The notes under the pieces: model-generated
What the model was told of the DNA's origin: nothing
The model's input: only the letters and a program-made list of their open reading frames with translations
Databases searched by the model: none
Assembly: GCF_017114995.1 (NCBI RefSeq)
Contig: NZ_JABXKL010000020.1
Location: 23,440 to 87,439, forward strand
DNA: 64,000 nt
Direction: 5' to 3'
Source: Nostoc sp. NMS9
GTDB taxonomy: Bacteria > Cyanobacteriota > Cyanobacteriia > Cyanobacteriales > Nostocaceae
Program-made: the position numbers and the translations under genes
In this document: one piece after another, positions 47,531-55,818 of the stretch
Numbering within the stretch: position 1 is the stretch's first letter
How the letters are laid out: every line of letters begins with the position of its first letter

Positions 47531-47771
47531 GAGGATGTTTGAAAAGTATTAGGCGAATAGAATTCCCTACTACACAAGCAAAGTCCACCTTTCTTGCGGA
47601 ACGCTACGCGAACGTGGACTAACTCAAAGTTAAGAGTTTTCTAACTCACGGAGGTGGGTTTTGTCTGTGTAGCCGAGCCAGTGCATTGAGCGGCTTTGCC
47701 AACTTAAAGCACCTGGCGTGCGACTTCTAATAGCCAAGGCTAGTAATAAATTAGACTTTTCAAATATCCTC
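47531..47771. mobile_element. MITE-like element, 241 bp, with 17-bp terminal inverted repeats
   Basis: The ends GAGGATGTTTGAAAAGT and ACTTTTCAAATATCCTC are inverted copies with one mismatch, and each is flanked by TTA (47528-47530 and 47772-47774), the look of a 3-base target duplication. There is no coding capacity inside. The interior contains a further hairpin (agtccacc...gtggact, 47581-47619). A 3-base TNA duplication is usual for some IS5-group elements; that parentage is an inference. Confidence 0.7.
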
Positions 47772-48136
47772 TTAATAGGTGACTTTTAGCTGACTGTAAG
47801 TGAATACACTATAAAAACAATCTTTTACGGATTACACATAGAACTTTTTTAGATTTATTTTTATCACGAGGTTTGTTACAGACGATTTACCTCTTTCCCT
47901 TGCAAGCTGTCTCTCATAGAGATAAAATTCCATACGAGGGCGGTCTAGTTGAAACTTCCTACACTTTTCATCTCAATTAATACAAATGTTCTAATTAGTT
48001 TTTCCCTAACAGTGCTATCCATCACCAGCAGCATTCTGTAAAATTCATCCCAAAGAATCAGATGATCCCCCTTACCTGTGGTGGCAGACAGTCCTAAACT
48101 GAAGATGAGAGTTGAAAGGCAGTCTGGAGAAATTTT

Positions 48137-49426
48137 GTGAAAAAAGTATTATCAATCATCCTTGGTGGTGGCGCGGGTACTCGGCTTTACCCGCTAACGA
48201 AACTACGCGCTAAACCAGCAGTACCAGTAGCGGGGAAGTACCGCTTAATCGATATCCCTGTCAGTAACTGCATAAATTCCGAAATATTCAAAATTTACGT
48301 CCTGACACAATTCAACTCAGCTTCACTGAATCGTCACATCGCCCGTACCTATAACTTTACTGGCTTTAATGAAGGGTTTGTGGAAGTACTAGCCGCACAA
48401 CAAACACCAGAGAACCCTAACTGGTTCCAAGGTACAGCCGATGCTGTACGTCAGTACCTGTGGTTAATGGAAGAATGGGATGTAGAAGAATATCTAATTC
48501 TCTCAGGCGATCACCTCTACCGCATGGATTATCGCCAGTTTATCCAGCGCCATAGGGAAACGGGGGCTGATATTACTCTCTCAGTCATCCCCATCGATGA
48601 GCGCCGCGCCTCAGATTTTGGCTTGATGAAAATTGACGATTCTGGTAGGGTAATCGATTTTAGCGAAAAACCAAAAGGTGAAGCGTTACTCCAAATGCAA
48701 GTTGATACAAGTGTACTGGGATTATCAAAAGAACAAGCCCAGCAACAGCCCTACATCGCTTCAATGGGGATTTATGTCTTTAAAAAAGATGTTTTGTTCA
48801 AGTTGCTGAGAGAAGGTATAGAAAGGACTGATTTCGGCAAAGAAATTATTCCTGATGCCTCTAAAGATTACAACGTTCAAGCTTACCTTTTTGATGACTA
48901 CTGGGAAGATATTGGAACAATCGAAGCATTTTATCATGCCAATTTAGCCCTAACTCAGCAGCCTCAGCCACCCTTTAGTTTCTACGATGAAGAAGCGCCA
49001 ATTTATACCCGTGCCCGCTACTTACCTCCAAGTAAACTTTTAGATTGCCAGGTAACAGAATCAATTATCGGCGAAGGTTGTATTTTGAAAAATTGCCGCA
49101 TTCAACATTCAGTGTTGGGAGTGCGATCGCGAATTGAATCTGGTTGTGTCATCGAAGAGTCCCTACTCATGGGTGCAGATTTTTATCAAGCTTTTGTAGA
49201 ACGTCAATGTAATGTAGAAAAAGGTGAAATTCCTGTAGGTATTGGTACTGACTCGATTATTCGCGGTGCCATCATTGATAAAAACGCCAGTATCGGTCAC
49301 GATGTCAAAATCATCAATAAAGATAACGTGCAAGAAGCTGACCGAGAAAGTCAAGGTTTCTACATCCGTAGTGGCATCGTTGTCGTGTTGAAAAATGCTG
49401 TAATTCCTGATGGAACCATCATTTAG
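48137..49426 (+). CDS. glgC: glucose-1-phosphate adenylyltransferase (ADP-glucose pyrophosphorylase)
   Basis: A 429-residue enzyme that makes ADP-glucose from glucose 1-phosphate and ATP, the committed step of glycogen synthesis. The N-terminal nucleotidyltransferase domain has [20 protein letters not shown] and [20 protein letters not shown], the substrate site [14 protein letters not shown], and FWQD-type segments. A left-handed beta-helix occupies the last 120 residues. Sequence and length match the cyanobacterial allosteric enzyme (3-phosphoglycerate activated, by family knowledge). It starts with GTG at 48137. The stop codon TAG is the first triplet of a 7-base repeat array. The 360 bases upstream, after the MITE, hold its leader. 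Confidence 0.97.
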   Translation: MKKVLSIILGGGAGTRLYPLTKLRAKPAVPVAGKYRLIDIPVSNCINSEIFKIYVLTQFNSASLNRHIARTYNFTGFNEGFVEVLAAQQTPENPNWFQGTADAVRQYLWLMEEWDVEEYLILSGDHLYRMDYRQFIQRHRETGADITLSVIPIDERRASDFGLMKIDDSGRVIDFSEKPKGEALLQMQVDTSVLGLSKEQAQQQPYIASMGIYVFKKDVLFKLLREGIERTDFGKEIIPDASKDYNVQAYLFDDYWEDIGTIEAFYHANLALTQQPQPPFSFYDEEAPIYTRARYLPPSKLLDCQVTESIIGEGCILKNCRIQHSVLGVRSRIESGCVIEESLLMGADFYQAFVERQCNVEKGEIPVGIGTDSIIRGAIIDKNASIGHDVKIINKDNVQEADRESQGFYIRSGIVVVLKNAVIPDGTII

Positions 49427-49542
49427 TCATTAGTCATTAGTCATTAGTCATTAGTCATTAGTCATTAGTCATTAGTCATTGGTTAATAGTTACAAGCAAC
49501 AAAAGACAAAAGACAAAGGACAAAGGACAAAGGACTAATGAC
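49424..49542. repeat. two heptamer arrays, TAGTCAT x8 then AAAAGAC/AAAGGAC x5
   Basis: Eight exact TAGTCAT units span 49424-49479, the first overlapping the glgC stop codon. After a spacer, units AAAAGAC (two) and AAAGGAC (three) fill 49501-49535, and a seventh-base-phased TAATGAC follows that contains the ATG of the next gene. The AAAGGA units serve as its Shine-Dalgarno sequence. Confidence 0.9.
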
Positions 49543-50047
49543 TAAACTCATTTTGCTGATTGGTCTTCCAGGTAGCGGTAAGTCAACTTTGGCAAAACAA
49601 TTACTGGCAGAATGCCCCCAAATGGCACTAATTTCTACAGATGCCATTCGGGGGCAATTGTTCGGTTCCCAAGCTGTTCAAGGACCGTGGCTGCTGATTT
49701 GGCGCGAAATTGAGCGGCAATTTCAGCAAGCTATTTCCACAACTAATACAGCTATTTTTGATGCCACCAATGCCCAGCGCCGCCATCGTCGTGAAGTCAT
49801 TTCTTTAGTCCGTAACCTGGGCTTTACTCACATTCGGGGAATTTGGGTAGATACACCAGTTTGGCTGTGTTTGGCACGGAATAAAAAGCGATCGCGCCAA
49901 GTTCCAGAAGAAATTATTTTGCGGATGCATCGTCAACTCCGGGATGCTCCCCCAAGTCTGGAAGAAGGATTAGACAGCCTAAGCCGCTTATCAGAAAAAT
50001 CGGAGTACGGGAATTGCGATTTCTTGGTGAGCGAGAACCACACTTGA
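49538..50047 (+). CDS. small P-loop kinase (AAA_33 / zeta-toxin-like)
   Basis: A 169-residue P-loop protein. Walker A is LIGLPGSGKSTLAKQL; the later ISTDAIRGQLFG and AIFDATNAQRRHRREVISLV are the pattern of polynucleotide kinase-like and zeta-toxin-like kinases (AAA_33), with Asp and Arg positions for substrate and ATP contact. A lid region with ARNKKRSRQVPEE is present. It probably phosphorylates a nucleotide, RNA end or small molecule in the cytosol. No antitoxin-like gene is adjacent. Translation signals lie in a heptamer repeat array. Confidence 0.82.
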   Translation: MTKLILLIGLPGSGKSTLAKQLLAECPQMALISTDAIRGQLFGSQAVQGPWLLIWREIERQFQQAISTTNTAIFDATNAQRRHRREVISLVRNLGFTHIRGIWVDTPVWLCLARNKKRSRQVPEEIILRMHRQLRDAPPSLEEGLDSLSRLSEKSEYGNCDFLVSENHT

Positions 50048-50167
50048 TTTTCTATATTTTTTGTTAATTTGAAATCAGATTCTTTTTGTTTGGCACTATA
50101 CCAGGCAAATTAAACATCTCTCATCTTAAAAAAAAACATAACGGGAATTTCTATAGGAGGCTGGTAG

Positions 50168-51187
50168 ATGGCTGCAACCGACTTCAAGGACTATTACGCT
50201 ATTTTGGGAGTCAGTAAGACTGCCAGTTCAGAGGAAATCAAACAAGCCTTTCGTAAACTAGCCCGCAAATACCATCCTGATGTCAACCCAAACAACAAAC
50301 AGGCAGAGGCACGCTTCAAAGAAGTTAGCGAAGCCTACGAAGTTGTGTCAGACCCAGATAAACGCAAAAAGTACGACCAATTCGGTCAATATTGGAAACA
50401 AGCTGGTGAAGGTTTCCCATCTGGCGGTGCTGGTCCCGATATGGGTAACTTTGACTTCAGTCAATACGGCAATTTTGATGAGTTCATTAATGAGTTGCTA
50501 GGACGCTTTGGTGGTCCTATCCCTCGTGGTGCGGGTGCAGGGCGCCAAAGTCAGGCACGAAGTCACTCTTACCGCACTTCTCCAGGTACCTCAACTCATT
50601 TTAGCAGCAGCTTTAACGATTTTGGGTTTCAAGATGGAGGTGCGGGTAGTACCCAGGATAGTGAAGCTGTGATCGCTCTAACTTTTGCTGAAGCATTTAA
50701 TGGTGTGCAAAAGCGCTTCAGTTTAGGTAATGAAACAATAGATGTCAACATCCCGTCTGGGGCTAAAACTGGTACTCGCCTACGAGTGCGGGGCAAAGGT
50801 CAGATCAACCCCATGACTCAACAACGGGGGGATTTATACTTAAAAGTCGAACTTCAGACGCACACGTTCTTCCAAATGGAAGGTGATAACTTGGTATGCG
50901 AAGTGCCAATCACACCAGATGAAGCTACTCTGGGAGCGTCTATTGATGTACCTACTCCCGATGGTTCAGTTAATGTCAAACTACCAGCAGGAGTGCGTTC
51001 TGGTCAATCTCTACGTTTACGTGGTAAAGGTTGGCCCCTCCCCAAAGGTGGACGCGGTGATCAGTTGGTGAAAGTGGCGATCGTTCCACCAAAAGACCTC
51101 AGCCAACAAGAGCGGGAATATTATGAAAAAATCCGGGCTATACGTACTTATAATCCCCGTAGTCATTTGAACCAATTCAGGCTTTAA
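50168..51187 (+). CDS. DnaJ-like chaperone without zinc finger (CbpA-type)
   Basis: A 339-residue Hsp40. The J domain (residues about 8-70) has HPD at 36-38 within [13 protein letters not shown] Gly/Phe-rich region with [12 protein letters not shown] and [14 protein letters not shown] follows, and the two C-terminal substrate-binding barrels begin near 175 ([55 protein letters not shown]). The four CxxCxGxG zinc repeats of DnaJ are missing, which makes it a CbpA/DjlA-like type II form. It stimulates the ATPase of a DnaK partner. AGGAGG 7 bases before the ATG is a strong SD. The nearest Hsp70-like gene in the window is 20 kb away. Confidence 0.93.
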   Translation: MAATDFKDYYAILGVSKTASSEEIKQAFRKLARKYHPDVNPNNKQAEARFKEVSEAYEVVSDPDKRKKYDQFGQYWKQAGEGFPSGGAGPDMGNFDFSQYGNFDEFINELLGRFGGPIPRGAGAGRQSQARSHSYRTSPGTSTHFSSSFNDFGFQDGGAGSTQDSEAVIALTFAEAFNGVQKRFSLGNETIDVNIPSGAKTGTRLRVRGKGQINPMTQQRGDLYLKVELQTHTFFQMEGDNLVCEVPITPDEATLGASIDVPTPDGSVNVKLPAGVRSGQSLRLRGKGWPLPKGGRGDQLVKVAIVPPKDLSQQEREYYEKIRAIRTYNPRSHLNQFRL

Positions 51188-51221
51188 TAAGCAAAAACCG
51201 AATCCCCATAACTAAAATCTC

Positions 51222-51469
51222 GTCATTACCCACATTTTGGTAACAGTCAAAGTATTATGCTAAACCACATCTTGTCTAGAACTTAAGTTCTGCAGCTCAG
51301 AGCTACTGTTCACTCAAGTGGACTTGAATCATGTTCGGATAAATGTTTAACCGAACTTGAGATGAATTGTTGTTTAGTCCAGTTAAGAGAACTTGAACTA
51401 TTAGCCTTGAAATTGTATTCCGAGGTTGAATAGCAACGAAGCTAAAGATAAAAAGATGTGGGTAACGAC
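51222..51469. repeat. large imperfect palindromic element, about 248 bp
   Basis: The ends GTCATTACCCACAT and ATGTGGGTAACGAC are inverted copies with one mismatch, and the axis between them coincides (51345) with that of an inner hairpin GTTCGG/CCGAAC at 51333-51356. Further arms pair less well: ctcaagtggact against agtccagttaagag. A perfect palindrome AGAACTTAAGTTCT lies inside. No coding capacity. It could be a MITE remnant or a structured RNA end. No target duplication is clear. Confidence 0.5.
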
Positions 51470-51521
51470 AAATAATAATTAAGGGATTTTTGTGGTGATC
51501 GCTAAAACAAGTAAAATTCAG

Positions 51522-51542
51522 AGACGCATTAATTTTGCGTCT
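51522..51542. repeat. hairpin of the AGACGC repeat type
   Basis: AGACGCA and TGCGTCT with a 7-base AT-rich loop, followed by ctatattgg. It is a more divergent member of the family at 25739 and 62124. Confidence 0.6.
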
Positions 51543-51656
51543 CTATATTGGCTTAAGATTTGATTAGGGACTGAATTCCCATTCAAATCTTAATAGTTCC
51601 CAATTCCTAATCCCTAGTTTCCAGCACCCAATGCAATTTATTTTGAATATTTATAG

Positions 51657-52193
51657 TCAATTAAATTGTTGTAGTAATGTCTCAACACTAGCATTATGAT
51701 CCAAAAAAGAAAATAAATGCCAGTAGCGCAGTTTTCCTTCTTTATCTAATACAAACTGTGCTGGCAAAGGCGCTCCCAGTGCTTGTCCTGCTTGATATGT
51801 ACGAAAAACTCGACAACTAGGATCGCTCAATAGTGGCATTTTTAAGCCTAAATCTTTGACAACTATTTGACTCTGCCGTTCATCTGTACTAGTAATCATT
51901 AAAACTTCTATACCGCGATTTTTGAATTGCTCATAGTTTTCATTCAAAGCTTTGATGTGAGGAAAACAAAAAGGGCAATATTGCTTTTCGGTAAAGATGC
52001 GAGTCAAGGCGAGTAACACTGGTTGTTTGCCTTTATAATCAGACAATTTTACTAAAGTTCCGTTGGTAATATCTGGCAATTGAAAGTCAGGTGTTCCCAC
52101 TCCCAATCTGAGTTGATTGCTAGCTGGAACCGGTAAAAAATTACGGAAAAATCTCTCATTTAATAAGCCACTAAAGTCAGTTGAAGTCAGCAT
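51657..52193 (-). CDS. redoxin / peroxiredoxin-like protein (AhpC-TSA fold)
   Basis: A 178-residue thioredoxin-fold protein. It carries LGVGTPDFQLPDITNGTLVK and the active-site loop TEKQYCPFCFPHIKALNE with two cysteines separated by two residues, closer to a thioredoxin-like CPFC than to a classical peroxiredoxin. EVLMITSTDERQS and LLSDPSCRVFRTYQAGQALG follow. It should reduce peroxides or disulfides in the cytosol. It lies 160 bases downstream of the 2-Cys peroxiredoxin on the same strand, which fits a shared oxidative-stress role, but a hairpin-free gap leaves operon status open. Confidence 0.8.
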   Translation of the reverse strand: MLTSTDFSGLLNERFFRNFLPVPASNQLRLGVGTPDFQLPDITNGTLVKLSDYKGKQPVLLALTRIFTEKQYCPFCFPHIKALNENYEQFKNRGIEVLMITSTDERQSQIVVKDLGLKMPLLSDPSCRVFRTYQAGQALGAPLPAQFVLDKEGKLRYWHLFSFLDHNASVETLLQQFN

Positions 52194-52353
52194 ATTTTTA
52201 ACCTTGATTATTTACAATACAATTTTATAAAAAAAACCACAGATATATACGGAGGTTGACATTGTTTAATGCGTATCTCTGTTTATCTGTAGTTTTCATT
52301 GATTTTGCTTTCAACTCCAAAAGGCTGGATTAGAGTTTTTTCGCTAGCAAAAT

Positions 52354-52965
52354 TTAGACAGCAGAGAAGTAGACTTTAGACTTCACTGGGTCAGGATTCA
52401 TTGTCTTGTCACCAGGTTGCCAACCAGCTGGGCAAACTTCGTCAGGGTGAGACTGAACATACTGAATTGCTTGTAATGTCCGCAGAGTTTCATCAACGCT
52501 ACGACCAAAAGCTAGATTGTTAATGGTGGCGTGCTGTATGATACCATCTTTATCGATGATGAACAGACCACGCAAGGCAATGCCTGCTGCTGGGTCAAGA
52601 ACGTTGTAAGCGGCGCTAATCTCTTTCTTAATGTCAGAGACTAGAGGATAATTCAGGTCGCCAACGCCACCAGACTTACGATCTGTTTGAATCCAGGCGA
52701 GGTGAGAGAATTCACTGTCAACGGAAGCCCCAAGGACTTCAGTATTGATTTTCTTGAATTCTTCGTAGCGATCGCTAAATGCTGTGATTTCAGTAGGACA
52801 AACAAAGGTAAAGTCAAGTGGGTAGAAAAACAGTACGACATACTTACCGCGATAATCGGAAAGTTTGATTGTCTTAAATTCCTGATCTACTACAGCCGTT
52901 GCTGTGAAATCGGGAGCTTGTTGACCAACGCGGAGGCTTCCTTCGGTTCCGTAAGTAAGGGACAT
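52354..52965 (-). CDS. 2-Cys peroxiredoxin
   Basis: A 203-residue typical 2-Cys peroxiredoxin (AhpC/TSA). The peroxidatic Cys56 is in [14 protein letters not shown] and the resolving Cys178 is in [15 protein letters not shown]. The conserved [18 protein letters not shown] and [11 protein letters not shown] are present, and the eukaryote-like C-terminal YF region (VYFSAV) is seen. It reduces hydrogen and alkyl peroxides, recycled by thioredoxin. GGAG lies 10 bases before the ATG at 52965. Cytosolic; an important antioxidant enzyme in cyanobacteria. Confidence 0.96.
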   Translation of the reverse strand: MSLTYGTEGSLRVGQQAPDFTATAVVDQEFKTIKLSDYRGKYVVLFFYPLDFTFVCPTEITAFSDRYEEFKKINTEVLGASVDSEFSHLAWIQTDRKSGGVGDLNYPLVSDIKKEISAAYNVLDPAAGIALRGLFIIDKDGIIQHATINNLAFGRSVDETLRTLQAIQYVQSHPDEVCPAGWQPGDKTMNPDPVKSKVYFSAV

Positions 52966-53096
52966 TAACCTAATTCTCCTTTATCAGTTTAGTAGCGTTG
53001 GAATTTGGGTCAAATAAAATTTACCCATCTACGCTCTCACAGTTTAATTACGATCTGTTACGACTATATCATACTCATAACGATTTTGAGTAGCAA

Positions 53097-55376
53097 ATGC
53101 CAGATTTAGATACAAGAGAATGGTTGCTTACCAATGGCTTGGGAAGTTTTGCCAGCGGTACAGTTTCTGATGTCCGCACGCGCACCTATCATGGTTGGCT
53201 GTTTGCCGCGACAAACCCACCTTCTGGAAAGACTCTGCTGTTTTCGCACCTAGAAGCTAGCTTGGAAATATTAGGGAGCGTTATGGCACTGGGGACAAAT
53301 GTTTGGGGTAACGGTCAGATTGAGCGAACAGGCTACGAACAACTACGCCGTTTTGATATTAACCCAGTTCCCAAATGGACTTGGGGTCAAGATAACTGGC
53401 AATTAACTAGACAATTGGTGATGCCCTATGGTTTGGTGGGGACTGGGGGCTGGGGACAAGGAGGACAAGGGGAGCAAGGAGGGATAAGCAATGCCCCATA
53501 CCCCATGACGGCAGTTGCTCCACTTGGGGAAACCCCAAGACCGCACTGCCTCCCCCATGCCCAGTGCCCCATGCCCAATGCCCCTGCTCAATTTTGCCAT
53601 CGAATTTTAATCCAGTATCGCTACGAGGGAACTGAAACAGCGATTTTACGGTTGCGACTGTTGATAGCAGAACGTGACTTTCACCACCAGCAAACTGCTA
53701 GTCAAGAATTACAGTTTTCACAATTGCTAGGGCAACAGCAAGTCTGTCTGCAAGCAATCAATTCTGGGCGCTTCGGCATACCTTGGCACTTGCGCTGGAC
53801 ACAAGGAAATTATCAACCAGATGCAGTTTGGTATTGGGATTATGGATTGTCTGAGGAAACAAAACGGGGGTTAGGCGACAAGGAAGACCTCCACAGTCCT
53901 GGTTACTTGATAGTCACACTTCAACCAGGAGATACGGTGACTTTAGAAGCACGAGTAGGTTTTCCCGACTCAGTGCCAAGTGTTCTTACCCTCAAAACCT
54001 TCGTAGAAGCTGTGGAGGCAGAGCAAGAAAGGCTCTCACAGATTTTTGGATGGAGAGAGGGAGGTAGAGGGGCAGGGGAGCAGGGGAGCAGGGGAGCAGG
54101 GGAGCAGGGGAGTAGAGGGGCAGGGGAGCAGGGGAGCAGGGGAGCAGAAGAGCAGGGGAGAAGTTGCAGTAAGTTTTTCCCCTCTGCCTCTTATGCCCAA
54201 TGCCCAATGCCCAATGCCCACTCCCCAATCTGGCAACAACTACTCAAAGCAAGCGATCAGTTTATCGTCTATCGAGCCTCAATTGCAGGCCCCACGGTCA
54301 TTGCTGGTTATCACTGGTTTAATGATTGGGGACGCGATACATTAATCGCTTTACCAGGGTTGGCACTAGTTCCACAGCGCTTTGACCTAGCAAAAGGAGT
54401 ATTGCGAACTTTTGGGCATTATTGTCGTCACGGTTTGATTGCGAATGCATTTCCCGATCTCAATGGCGAACCAATTTATAACAGTATTGATGCGGCATTG
54501 TGGTGGATTGAAACTTTAGGACTTTATTTAGAAGCTACCCAAGACTGGGATTTTTTGGCAGAGCAATTCTCTGTAGTACAGCAAATCTATAAAGCATTTG
54601 TCGGTGGTACACATTTTAATATCCAGGTCGATGCTACCGATGGGCTAGTTAGTTGGGATGCTCGTGGTGTAGCTCTCACCTGGATGGATGTGGTAATTGG
54701 GGCACACCCCGTTACACCCCGTTATGGGAAGCCAGTGGAAATCAATGCGCTGTGGTATTCTGCTTTATGTTGGCTGAGTCAGTGGGCAGAGCGCTTGAGC
54801 CAAATGGAGTATGGCTCACCAGTGCGTCTCACTAAGCAAGCACAGCGTTATGCTAATCAAGCACAACACGTGAAAACCTCACTGCAAAAATTCTGGAATC
54901 CTCAGCTAGGTTATCTGTACGATACCATTGAGCCGGACGATCGCCGGAATTTTCAAATTCGTCCGAATGCTGTTTTGGCGCTGTCACTACACCATTGTGG
55001 GTTTTCTGAACAGCAAGGGTGTCAGATATTAGATTTGGCAACTACTAGCTTGCTCACACCTTATGGTCTTCGCAGTCTCGATCCAGGAGATCCTGAATAC
55101 AAAGGAAAATATGAGGGCAATCAACAGCAACGCGATCGCGCTTATCACCAAGGCACTGTTTGGACTTGGCTAATTGGGCCATATATTCGTGCTTGGCAAC
55201 GTTTTTATCCACAACAATCGCTGCCTTTTGATTGGCAACCCTTGCAAGATCATTTTTTATTTGACGCTTGTCTTGGTTCTATTTCTGAGATTTTTGATGG
55301 CGATTCACCTCACACACCCAGAGGAGCGATCGCTCAAGCTTGGTCAGTTGCTGAAGTAATACGCTACATTAAATAG
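53097..55376 (+). CDS. glycogen-debranching enzyme (amylo-alpha-1,6-glucosidase type) with low-complexity insertions
   Basis: A 759-residue protein. The N-terminal domain opens EWLLTNGLGSFASGTVSDVR followed by RTYHGWLFAA, characteristic of bacterial glycogen-debranching (GDE) proteins. The C-terminal (alpha/alpha)6 catalytic domain has YHWFNDWGRDTLIALPGLAL, NAFPDLNGEPIYNSIDAALW, SWDARGVALTWMDVVIGAHP, and DPEYKGKYEGN then YHQGTVWTWLIGPY. These match amylo-alpha-1,6-glucosidase (GH133). It should trim branches of glycogen in the cytosol. Two low-complexity insertions (about residues 115-166 and 318-377) interrupt the family sequence without breaking the frame. The ATG at 53097 lacks a strong SD. 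Confidence 0.92.
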   Translation: MPDLDTREWLLTNGLGSFASGTVSDVRTRTYHGWLFAATNPPSGKTLLFSHLEASLEILGSVMALGTNVWGNGQIERTGYEQLRRFDINPVPKWTWGQDNWQLTRQLVMPYGLVGTGGWGQGGQGEQGGISNAPYPMTAVAPLGETPRPHCLPHAQCPMPNAPAQFCHRILIQYRYEGTETAILRLRLLIAERDFHHQQTASQELQFSQLLGQQQVCLQAINSGRFGIPWHLRWTQGNYQPDAVWYWDYGLSEETKRGLGDKEDLHSPGYLIVTLQPGDTVTLEARVGFPDSVPSVLTLKTFVEAVEAEQERLSQIFGWREGGRGAGEQGSRGAGEQGSRGAGEQGSRGAEEQGRSCSKFFPSASYAQCPMPNAHSPIWQQLLKASDQFIVYRASIAGPTVIAGYHWFNDWGRDTLIALPGLALVPQRFDLAKGVLRTFGHYCRHGLIANAFPDLNGEPIYNSIDAALWWIETLGLYLEATQDWDFLAEQFSVVQQIYKAFVGGTHFNIQVDATDGLVSWDARGVALTWMDVVIGAHPVTPRYGKPVEINALWYSALCWLSQWAERLSQMEYGSPVRLTKQAQRYANQAQHVKTSLQKFWNPQLGYLYDTIEPDDRRNFQIRPNAVLALSLHHCGFSEQQGCQILDLATTSLLTPYGLRSLDPGDPEYKGKYEGNQQQRDRAYHQGTVWTWLIGPYIRAWQRFYPQQSLPFDWQPLQDHFLFDACLGSISEIFDGDSPHTPRGAIAQAWSVAEVIRYIK
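53440..53590. repeat. repeat-derived insertion 1 inside the debranching gene
   Basis: G-rich low-complexity sequence (ggggacaaggaggacaagg) followed by heptamer-like ccccatgcccaatgcccc units. It encodes about 50 residues rich in Gly, Gln, Pro, Cys and His that do not belong to the family. The same motifs occur between genes at 37826-37905. Confidence 0.75.
54060..54220. repeat. repeat-derived insertion 2 inside the debranching gene (8-bp and 7-bp arrays)
   Basis: About eleven units of the 8-base motif gcagggga (54067-54161), then pyrimidine-rich sequence and three TGCCCAA heptamers (54194-54214). The 8-base period repeats every 24 bases in frame, giving the peptide unit GSRGAGEQ. No stop codon occurs in this frame. 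Confidence 0.85.
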
Positions 55377-55818
55377 TTGTAGGGATACAGATGGTCTTGG
55401 ATAATTATTCTTGATTAATATACATTCACAAATTAATATTGCTAGTTTGAACCTACAAAACCCTTACTATACAAGCTTTTTATTAATTTATCTGATTATC
55501 CAAAAGTGACTAGAGATTTTCGATGATTTCACAAATTGAGGCCGCAAAACCAAAAATGTTGATTTTCTTCTGTGAGAAAATAAGTTATGACAAATTCTTG
55601 ATAGCAGCAATGTATTTCAAGCTTAATTTAGATACTCTACAGAATGGATGATTGACACCGCAATTACTATTGATAAAGCTGATTTTACATTTCCTGATTA
55701 TAAACACATCATATCTTAACGCTAAATAAGCCTAAAGAAGTATAGATATGAATTGAGAAATCAATTAATAAAATAAAGTACAAAAAATAAAGTTCACGTA
55801 GGAAGAATTGTAAATAAA
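55377..55818. other. intergenic region with no visible feature
   Basis: About 440 AT-rich bases between the debranching gene and the oxidase gene on the same strand. I see no hairpin, repeat or small gene, so the oxidase promoter should lie here. Confidence 0.5.

Noticed and set aside
49538..50047. Toxin-antitoxin interpretation of the small P-loop kinase
   Set aside because: The fold is zeta-toxin-like, but no antitoxin gene is adjacent and the upstream gene is glgC.
53992..54345. Alternative long frames over the 8-bp repeat in the debranching gene
   Set aside because: The array is open in several frames because of its composition; only the GDE frame has family motifs on both sides.
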